Source: a virus
Virus record (IMG/VR): IMGVR_UViG_3300025668_000045
Span: 1 to 21,609 of that record
Direction: 5' to 3' (one strand)
Length of the DNA stretch: 21,609 nt
In this document: piece after piece, positions 13,400-19,102 of the stretch
Position numbering within the stretch: position 1 is the stretch's first letter
Layout of the letters: each line of letters begins with the position of its first letter
Notes under the pieces: model-generated
Told to the model about the DNA's origin: nothing
Database searches by the model: none
What the model saw: only the letters and a program-made list of their open reading frames with translations
Program-made: the position numbers and the translations under genes

Positions 13400-14743
13400 A
13401 TGACTATGTACGAACCTTTCGAGCATCAAAAGATCACGACAGACTTCATTCTTGCCAACCCTCGTTGCCTCATCACATCTGACCCAGGCACAGGCAAGAC
13501 ACGATCCGTACTAGACGCGATCGTGGGCCGCGAATCACGAACCTTAGTTCTCGCACCGTTGTCCATCCTCGAAGCATCGTGGGGAGATGACATCGACAAG
13601 TTCACTCCTAACCTTACGTACGCAGTTGCGTACGCTAAGAATCGTGAGAAAGCATTTGCCGGTACAGAAAACGTAGTCATCACTAATCATGACGCAGTCA
13701 AATGGCTCGCTAAAAATATTCATGTACTTGCTGACTTCGATACCCTGATCATTGACGAGTTCACTGCATTCAAGAACCAAAGCAGTCAGCGCAGCAAAGC
13801 ATGCAAGAAGATCGCAGAAGCATTCACACATCGCATTGCTATGTCTGGCACACCCAACAGCAACGGCATCCTAGACGTATGGCACCCAACGCTAATCGTG
13901 GACGACGGACAACGTCTCGGGCATCGCTTCTATAGTTTCCGATCATCTGTTTGCACACCACGTTTCAACGGCTTTGCTAACGAGTGGGTACAAAAAGACG
14001 ACGCAGAAGAAGTTGTAGCTGCGGCCCTCAGTGACATCAACATACGCTTCGAGCTAACCGAATGTATCGACATGCCACCGCAAAGCGTACAGACCATGTA
14101 CGTATCGCTGCCTAAGAAAATCATGCAGCAGTACCAGCAGCTCAGCGAAGACTCTGTGCTGTACACCGGAGAAGCAACCATCAACGCTGTGCACGCTGGT
14201 AGTAAGGTCAAGAAGCTACTTCAGTTGTGTACCGGCGCTGTCTATGACGAGAACGGTGACACACAACGCATTCACAAAGAACGGTATGACATCGTCATGC
14301 AGCTCGTTGCCGAACGTGCGCAGTCACTTGTTGCATTCAACTGGAAGCACGAGCAGCGGTACATGGTTGAGCTAGCAGACAAGATGGGTATCAAGCACGC
14401 AACGATTGACGGCAGTACAGCAGCACACAAACGCAAAGAGATTGTTGACCGGCTACAAGCAGGGCAGCTACAGGTTGTGTTCTGTCACCCCCAATCAGCA
14501 GGTCACGGCTTGACCATGACCAAAGCAAAGACAGTTATATGGGCGTCGCCTACATACAACGCAGAACATTATCAGCAGTTCAACCGTCGCATCTATCGAG
14601 CCGGTCAGACTGAAAAGACTGAGGTCATACAGATCGCCGCACGCAACACCTGGGAACCAGAGGTGTATGAGAAGTTGCAAGGCAAGGTCGATCGTATGGA
14701 CCAGTTACTCGGAATACTAAACAAACTAAAGCAAGCAGCCTAA
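13400..14743 (+). CDS. SNF2-like superfamily 2 helicase, about 447 aa
   Basis: A predicted ATP-dependent DNA translocase or helicase of phage replication/recombination. Motifs: I in SDPGTGKT (Lys at about 33), Ia in LVLAPLSILEASW, II as IIDEFTAF (Asp-Glu at about 119-120, with Phe-Thr in place of the usual Ala-His), III as SGTP (about 149-152), and a C-terminal RecA-like domain with QSAGHGLTM and motif VI QQFNRRIYRAGQT. Possible starts are GTG 13397, ATG 13400 and ATG 13406; none has a clear Shine-Dalgarno. The predicted promoter would leave a leader of only about 13-20 nt. Confidence 0.9.
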   Translation: MTMYEPFEHQKITTDFILANPRCLITSDPGTGKTRSVLDAIVGRESRTLVLAPLSILEASWGDDIDKFTPNLTYAVAYAKNREKAFAGTENVVITNHDAVKWLAKNIHVLADFDTLIIDEFTAFKNQSSQRSKACKKIAEAFTHRIAMSGTPNSNGILDVWHPTLIVDDGQRLGHRFYSFRSSVCTPRFNGFANEWVQKDDAEEVVAAALSDINIRFELTECIDMPPQSVQTMYVSLPKKIMQQYQQLSEDSVLYTGEATINAVHAGSKVKKLLQLCTGAVYDENGDTQRIHKERYDIVMQLVAERAQSLVAFNWKHEQRYMVELADKMGIKHATIDGSTAAHKRKEIVDRLQAGQLQVVFCHPQSAGHGLTMTKAKTVIWASPTYNAEHYQQFNRRIYRAGQTEKTEVIQIAARNTWEPEVYEKLQGKVDRMDQLLGILNKLKQAA

Positions 14744-14764
14744 ACCCACCAAGAGAAAACTACT

Positions 14765-15130
14765 ATGACTATAAATGAACTTATTGAACTCAGAGCAACT
14801 GTCAAAGATGACATTGCTGACCTCAACGCCCAACTCAAGGTGTTGAACAAATCTAAAGAAGAGCTTGATTGGCAGCTCTTAAACCAATTGGACGAGCAGG
14901 GTTTGTCACGTACCGCTAATGACAAAGCCAGCGTGTCCATTAACCAAGATACTGTACCTGACGTGACTGACTGGGATGCTCTTTATGAGCACATCAACAG
15001 CACTAAAGACTACAGTCTCTTGCAAAGACGGGTATCGTCGACTGCATACAAAGAACTTCTAAAGCTTGGCGAAGAAGTCCCTGGTCTGCAGCCCCGTGAA
15101 ATTCGACGCATTAACTTTCGATCCCTTTAA
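14765..15130 (+). CDS. conserved phage protein, 121 aa
   Basis: The N-terminal half is an amphipathic helix/coiled coil (KDDIADLNAQLKVLNKSKEEL), and the C-terminal part DYSLLQRRVSSTAYKELLKL is of a type I know as conserved in phage recombination regions. No catalytic motif is visible. Weak AGAGA ribosome site. Lies between the SNF2-like gene and the 229-aa protein, probably in one operon. Confidence 0.7.
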   Translation: MTINELIELRATVKDDIADLNAQLKVLNKSKEELDWQLLNQLDEQGLSRTANDKASVSINQDTVPDVTDWDALYEHINSTKDYSLLQRRVSSTAYKELLKLGEEVPGLQPREIRRINFRSL

Positions 15131-15162
15131 ACATGAATCATGAAGAATGAAGAGTAAACATT

Positions 15163-15852
15163 ATGACTAAATCAGCAGTAGCAGTAGCACCAACCAGCCT
15201 CGTAGCATCCACTGACACTTTGCCAGCGCACCTCAAAGCTGTCCAAGGTTCAGGCCGAGGTAACGAAAACGTAGGACAAAACGTGCAGATCCCTCGGGTC
15301 AAGCTCCTACAGAAAATGTCTAATGAAGTTGACAAGCATCATGCGTCTTACCTCGAAGGTTGCGAGCCAGGTCACCTGATCAACACGCTGAACAACCACA
15401 ACTATGGCAATGACTTGTACTGTATATCATTGACATTCAAGATCGAGTACGTCGTATGGCGTGACATCGACGCTGGTGGTGGCTACGGCGGCGCGTTCGA
15501 CACTGAAGCAGAAGCTCAAAAGTATATCGCTGAGCAAGACAAACCTGCTGAGTGGGCAGCTATGGAGACCCACGCACACGTCCTTCTTATCAAAGATCCT
15601 GAGACAGGTGAGCTCGAGCGTTCACCAGCGATTATGGATTTCGCTAGCTCCAAGCTGCGTGTATCCAAAGCATGGAACTCTCAGATCGGTATGAAAGGCG
15701 GCGACCGTTTCGCAGGTCTTTGGAAAGTTTCTGGCGTACCTACCGAAAACAAGATGGGCAAGGCGTTTATGAATTGCGAAGTCTCGTTTGTTGGCTGGGC
15801 TCAGGAAGAAGACTACAAGGTAGCTGAGTCGCTGTACGAACAGTACAGCTAA
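15163..15852 (+). CDS. conserved phage protein, possibly DNA-binding, 229 aa
   Basis: The N-terminal 30 residues are low-complexity. The core (VQIPRVKLLQKMSNEVD, LYCISLTFKIEYVVW, HAHVLLIKDPETG, DRFAGLWKVSGV, NCEVSFVGWA) looks like a beta-rich domain and ends with an acidic helix. I know similar proteins near phage SNF2 and Cas4-like genes. A single-strand-binding or recombination-partner role fits the place and fold type, but it is inference; no catalytic residues are seen. Confidence 0.65.
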   Translation: MTKSAVAVAPTSLVASTDTLPAHLKAVQGSGRGNENVGQNVQIPRVKLLQKMSNEVDKHHASYLEGCEPGHLINTLNNHNYGNDLYCISLTFKIEYVVWRDIDAGGGYGGAFDTEAEAQKYIAEQDKPAEWAAMETHAHVLLIKDPETGELERSPAIMDFASSKLRVSKAWNSQIGMKGGDRFAGLWKVSGVPTENKMGKAFMNCEVSFVGWAQEEDYKVAESLYEQYS

Positions 15853-15930
15853 CTAGATAGGTCAAGGGCGAGAGTGGTCGTCCTATAGTACCGGCTTGGC
15901 CCACCGTAGACCGAAACGGGCTCCTTATTT

Positions 15931-16365
15931 ATGAACGAGCACGGCTTCATCCGAAGCATACATAGGTTCCTTTCTCCTGACGTATATGCGTGGAAAATAC
16001 ACGATAAGTTTGCAGGGGGCGTACCTGACGCTTGTTACATTGGACCCGCAGGGCTGTTATTTGTGGAATACAAATACGTCAAGTCCCTACCTAAACGAGA
16101 TGACACTTTAATACGTCACTCCCTATCTGAATTACAACTTCAATGGTTAAACCGTGTCAGTGGCCCAGCTACTGCTGCCCTAATTATTGGTGTAGAAGAT
16201 ACGGCACTAATAATACCTAGTGACTTTTCAGCTAATATAAGTAGAATAAACTATATAGAAGAAAATATATCGCGGCGAGAAGTCGCAGATTGGATATATT
16301 CAATAACGCACTCAGGACGAGCAAATGAAAGAAGAACGCCCTCAGGCGGTAAAAAACTTGCGTAA
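15931..16365 (+). CDS. VRR-NUC family nuclease, 144 aa
   Basis: A predicted structure-specific DNA nuclease. The single domain shows the VRR-NUC core: GGVPDACY (Asp as metal ligand), LLFVEYKYV (Glu-x-Lys catalytic pair) and LSELQLQWLNRV (the conserved Q-W helix). Length is right for a stand-alone phage VRR-NUC, the type often linked to Holliday-junction cleavage. No Shine-Dalgarno is visible before the ATG; the 78-nt upstream gap may be structured. The end overlaps the repressor gene by 41 nt. Confidence 0.85.
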   Translation: MNEHGFIRSIHRFLSPDVYAWKIHDKFAGGVPDACYIGPAGLLFVEYKYVKSLPKRDDTLIRHSLSELQLQWLNRVSGPATAALIIGVEDTALIIPSDFSANISRINYIEENISRREVADWIYSITHSGRANERRTPSGGKKLA

Positions 16366-16921
16366 AATTTGGGAAATAAAAAAAGTAGAAATGCAGTTTA
16401 CCCAGGTTGAAGCAGCCAAAGAACTAGGATGGTCGCAAGGTGCAATCTCGCACTACTTAAACAACATTACTGATCTAGGCCCAGCCGCAACTATTAAATT
16501 TGCTAATTTTCTCGGGGTAGATCCCTTAGAAATTGATTCAGACATTACTGAATTTCTGCCGAATGTTCGCACACGAATACTAAAGTACGACGTACAAGAT
16601 TTGACAAAAGTCGTCAACACCAAGATCTACGACGCAAATCCAGCTTCTGCTTTCTGGGTAAAAATCTATCCCACTTCATTTGCGCACCTAGACGAGTATC
16701 TTACCGACTCGACACAATTCAAAAACTATGTTGACGCTGAGTGGCTTACAAAAGTTTGCCCAGTTAAAGACTTTCCAAAAGCAAAAGCTTTTCTTGTTCA
16801 GCTTAAAGGTGAAAAAAGCGCGCGAATTTATCGAGGAAATAACTTGCCGCCTGCAGACAGAATGTCTAAAAAGTATGCAGTTTTAGAAACAGAAATAAGC
16901 CATAGCCTAACTAGTCAATAA
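16325..16921 (+). CDS. lambda CI-like repressor with a degenerate S24 domain, 198 aa
   Basis: The N-terminal 70 residues match the lambda CI DNA-binding domain pattern: LRKIWEIKK, then the HTH (TQVEAAKELGWSQGAISHYL), then TIKFANFLGVDPLEI. The C-terminal 100 residues align loosely with an S24/LexA-like domain around SAFWVKIYPTSF and AFLVQLKGEKSARIYRG. No clear Ala-Gly cleavage site is visible, and the lysine expected for the Ser-Lys dyad seems missing. It may therefore be a non-cleavable regulator or be controlled differently. It is probably the lysogeny regulator; the downstream palindrome may be its operator. AGGAC lies upstream of the start. Confidence 0.75.
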   Translation: MKEERPQAVKNLRKIWEIKKVEMQFTQVEAAKELGWSQGAISHYLNNITDLGPAATIKFANFLGVDPLEIDSDITEFLPNVRTRILKYDVQDLTKVVNTKIYDANPASAFWVKIYPTSFAHLDEYLTDSTQFKNYVDAEWLTKVCPVKDFPKAKAFLVQLKGEKSARIYRGNNLPPADRMSKKYAVLETEISHSLTSQ

Positions 16922-16937
16922 TACTTGAAGTATTATT
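16917..16937. promoter_or_regulatory. 21-bp perfect palindrome, operator candidate
   Basis: AATAATACTT (16917-16926), a central G, then its exact reverse complement (16928-16937). It overlaps the stop of the CI-like gene and precedes the excisionase-like gene by 80 bp. The odd-length dyad with one central base is like lambdoid operators. A weak AT-rich terminator is the alternative. Confidence 0.6.
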
Positions 16938-17017
16938 TTAACTTTATTAGAATTCTATCTTGTTGGACAATTGTAGTGTTTCCCTTACACACATCCACGA
17001 CATAGGAAGTCAAAGGT

Positions 17018-17239
17018 ATGCTAGAGGTTCTGATTAACCAGTATGGCCCGTTTATGGATTTAGCCGATCTTGCTGACTTACTCAAAATAAAAAGAGAGTC
17101 CCTGTATCAACAAATCTACAGAGATGGTTTAAACATTCCACACGTAAAGCACGGGAAAAAATATCTTTTCCCTACGCCTGAAGTCGCTAACTATTTTACA
17201 GCCCAGCTAGATCTTCAGCGCGTAAGTTCACGTACCTAG
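17018..17239 (+). CDS. excisionase-like HTH protein, 73 aa
   Basis: Residues about 12-62 (MDLADLADLLKIKRESLYQQIYRDG, IPHVKHGKKYLFPTPEVANYF) follow the winged-HTH pattern of AlpA/excisionase-type proteins: a helix-turn-helix, a wing with a basic stretch, and a final helix. Size and place next to the integrase fit an Xis that directs excision. It converges on the integrase gene with a 44-nt tail-to-tail overlap. A PrtN-like activator role is another option. Confidence 0.7.
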   Translation: MLEVLINQYGPFMDLADLADLLKIKRESLYQQIYRDGLNIPHVKHGKKYLFPTPEVANYFTAQLDLQRVSSRT

Positions 17240-18194
17240 AAAGCTGATCTAATGTGCGGTGCCCTGACACGACCCGCACTTGTTCGACTCTCATGCCGCG
17301 TTCAAACATACGACTAATAGCTTCATGACGTAAATCGTGGAACCTCAAGTCGTCTATCCCTAGTTTTACCGTCATCCTGGCAAACTTGTCTGAAATCGAT
17401 GCTGCCCGCTTTACGCTAATAAGGTTTGGCCCTTGCCCAAGTACGTTTGACGAGCGTAGCAACGCCTCTCTCACGCCTTGAAGTAGAGGTATATCGCACT
17501 TAGATTTACCTCCTTTAGCGTCTTTATCTTTCCGCATTAAGTGGATAACGCCCTTGTTTTCATCTATGTCCGACCACTTCAACGCATGAATCTCACCTTG
17601 ACGCATGCCAGATTCCACTGCCAGATCTATCGCAGCACTAATCCAGTGTCCTTCTGCAGCTTTCATCAGAGTTTCGTACTCGCCTGGCTCCAACCGCCTG
17701 TCTCTTCTGACGCTACCCATGATCAACTTCTTCTTCTTGAGCTCATCGATTGCCATATCTACTACAGGCTGCTCGGTTTTTATTCTGCTGTTTGTGACGG
17801 CTTGCTTCAGATAATACATTTGAGCCTGTAGTGTGCTTGCAGCAATGGTCTCTAGCCGAAATGCAGCAAAATCCAACACGTCATCAAAAGTCAGATCGTG
17901 TATCGAGACACCGTGAAAGTATTCTTTGATTTGATTTAGCTGCCCCAGCTTAGGTCCAGCAACTTCTAGCCCAAACCTTTCATACGAGTAGACCAGGTCA
18001 TCAACTATGTGCTCGATGAGCACGGACCGCGATTCACGAGCATCGATCCACGAACCGTTGTCCATGCTCATCTCTACGCGCCGTGACCATGCTGTAGCCG
18101 CTGCTTTCGTTTGGAATGTTTTAGTCTGAGGAGAAAAACCTTTCTTGCGGATCTGAGTGTGCCAGAGTCCACCGCGCTTTCTTATTGTTGCCAT
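17196..18194 (-). CDS. int: tyrosine recombinase integrase, 332 aa
   Basis: It catalyses site-specific integration and excision of the phage. The N-terminal part has an arm-binding-like segment (MATIRKRGGLWHTQIRKKG) and a helical core-binding domain. The catalytic domain has Arg198 (ESGMRQGE), a Lys in the RKDKDAKGGKSK beta-hairpin, His286-x-x-Arg289 (FHDLRH), His312 (VSGHRT) and nucleophile Tyr321 (LSRYVNL), so it looks active. The ATG is 68 bases from the attP core. It overlaps the excisionase-like gene at the 3' end. Confidence 0.95.
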   Translation of the reverse strand: MATIRKRGGLWHTQIRKKGFSPQTKTFQTKAAATAWSRRVEMSMDNGSWIDARESRSVLIEHIVDDLVYSYERFGLEVAGPKLGQLNQIKEYFHGVSIHDLTFDDVLDFAAFRLETIAASTLQAQMYYLKQAVTNSRIKTEQPVVDMAIDELKKKKLIMGSVRRDRRLEPGEYETLMKAAEGHWISAAIDLAVESGMRQGEIHALKWSDIDENKGVIHLMRKDKDAKGGKSKCDIPLLQGVREALLRSSNVLGQGPNLISVKRAASISDKFARMTVKLGIDDLRFHDLRHEAISRMFERGMRVEQVRVVSGHRTLDQLSRYVNLRAEDLAGL

Positions 18195-18244
18195 TGTGCC
18201 GTCCGTGTGCCTGAGACTCTCATCTTACTGAAAAATCTATGCAC

Positions 18245-18389
18245 AACAAGCACTTACATGTGTGGCGGAGAGAGAGGGATTCTGTGCGCCGAATTGCAAA
18301 TTCCCGTTCTATTTCAATAGGTTAAGTACTACTTACTGCTACTTACCCTACAGATGCTAGAATCCCTAAGTGCTTGTTTCTACTACTTA
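18245..18389. repeat. inverted and direct repeats around the attP core
   Basis: AACAAGCACTTA (18245-18256) and its exact reverse complement (18367-18378) bracket the tRNA-like core. TACTACTTA occurs at 18327-18335 and 18381-18389, and the shared CTACTTA also at 18339-18345, 10 bp from the first. These are likely arm-type integrase or excisionase sites; binding is inference. Confidence 0.7.
18263..18282 (-). other. attP core identical to a tRNA-Ser 3' end
   Basis: The minus strand reads GAATCCCTCTCTCTCCGCCA. It fits tRNA numbering exactly: GAAT as T-loop 57-60, CCCTC as the T-stem 3' strand, TCTCTCC as the acceptor 3' strand, G73, then CCA. The discriminator G and the acceptor sequence point to tRNA-Ser. 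No other part of a tRNA is present. This is what is expected of an attP that integrates into the 3' end of a host tRNA-Ser gene and restores it. Confidence 0.85.
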
Positions 18390-18410
18390 ATTTAATTTAC
18401 TTATATCTTG

Positions 18411-18429
18411 AGTGTGCCAGCGGCACACT
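18411..18429 (-). terminator. hairpin at the end of the leftward structural genes
   Basis: AGTGTGCC (18411-18418) pairs with GGCACACT (18422-18429) around a 3-nt loop and overlaps the stop of the 77-aa minus-strand gene. It lacks a good T tract on either strand, so it may be a weak terminator or an mRNA end structure that separates tail-gene transcription from the attP region. Confidence 0.5.
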
Positions 18430-18661
18430 ACGCAAATCGGTACGCACCACGGTTCTTTTTACGGCTCACCACAGCAACATTCTTGCTGCTATTGTTCCTG
18501 GGGTTGCCGTCTTTATGGTGAACGTCTTTCTTGTCACCTTTCTTTACCTTCCCCTGTGCCAAGGCATCACGCCGCGCTTTGTTACGAGCAGCGCGACGCT
18601 TCTTCTGAGCATCAGTCTGGTGATACTTATACTCTTCTTTGTAGTCTCTGTTAGTAGCCAT
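18428..18661 (-). CDS. small HNH-like basic protein, 77 aa
   Basis: A strongly basic protein (many Lys/Arg) with an HNH-like core: VHHKDGNPRNNSSKNVAVVSRKKNR, where the His pair and the two Asn positions match the usual H-N-H spacing. The N-terminal half is a charged helix. Proteins of this type occur next to phage structural genes; nuclease activity or a DNA-packaging role is not proven. It overlaps the preceding 32-aa peptide by 11 nt. Confidence 0.65.
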   Translation of the reverse strand: MATNRDYKEEYKYHQTDAQKKRRAARNKARRDALAQGKVKKGDKKDVHHKDGNPRNNSSKNVAVVSRKKNRGAYRFA

Positions 18662-18749
18662 AATTCTTTTTCGCCTTCTTCTTAGCCTTCTTCTTCTTTG
18701 GCTTGTCTTGTTGGTTCAAAAAACATTGCTTACCTTTACCTGCATGCAT
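18651..18749 (-). CDS. lysine-rich peptide, 32 aa
   Basis: GGAGAC precedes the ATG at 18749 with good spacing. The peptide carries one Cys and then a cluster of about 12 Lys (DKPKKKKAKKKAKKNYGY), so it should bind nucleic acid or acidic surfaces. It begins within the end of the 116-aa gene region and overlaps the HNH-like start. No family is recognised. Confidence 0.6.
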   Translation of the reverse strand: MHAGKGKQCFLNQQDKPKKKKAKKKAKKNYGY

Positions 18750-18751
18750 GG

Positions 18752-19102
18752 TTAGTCTCCTTTGGGTGCGCCGTCTTTAACGGTTTTGATGTGGTTGTAG
18801 AATGCGCCTGTTTTATCGAGCGTGCCTGCGTCTATGTCATGCCATAGCATATCAAGCTGATCTTCTAAGCCCCCGTAGCCGGATTGTCGGGACTGGCTCC
18901 AAGTCAGGTCAGGCGACCCTTCCGCCACACCTATGACCATCTCAAGTTCTTCAACGTAAACGTACCTTCTGGTCTGAGTGCGGTGATTTACAATTTCTCC
19001 GCTGTCTGTATACGCGTACCAATTGTCACCTTCGCCCTTGAGTCCTTGAGGACTAAAAAGGATGGTCTCATTTTCGTGATCCCATTGGACGTACAGCTTC
19101 AT
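18752..19102 (-). CDS. phage tail-region protein, 116 aa
   Basis: The ATG shares a base with the tail-gene stop (TAATG), so the two are coupled. The N-terminal half is beta-rich. The C-terminal part YGGLEDQLDMLWHDIDAGTLDKTGAFYNHIKTVKD is a motif I know from the ends of phage tail/structural proteins. It may be a tail-fibre accessory or assembly protein; the exact role is unknown. Confidence 0.65.
   Translation of the reverse strand: MKLYVQWDHENETILFSPQGLKGEGDNWYAYTDSGEIVNHRTQTRRYVYVEELEMVIGVAEGSPDLTWSQSRQSGYGGLEDQLDMLWHDIDAGTLDKTGAFYNHIKTVKDGAPKGD

Noticed and set aside
18263-18282. complete tRNA-Ser gene
   Set aside because: Only the 3' 20 nt match; no anticodon or D-arm sequence is found upstream on the minus strand, so it is an attP core.
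18374-18685. plus-strand hydrophobic ORF
   Set aside because: It is antisense to the lysine-rich minus genes, which gives artificial Leu/Phe/Ser-rich sequence.
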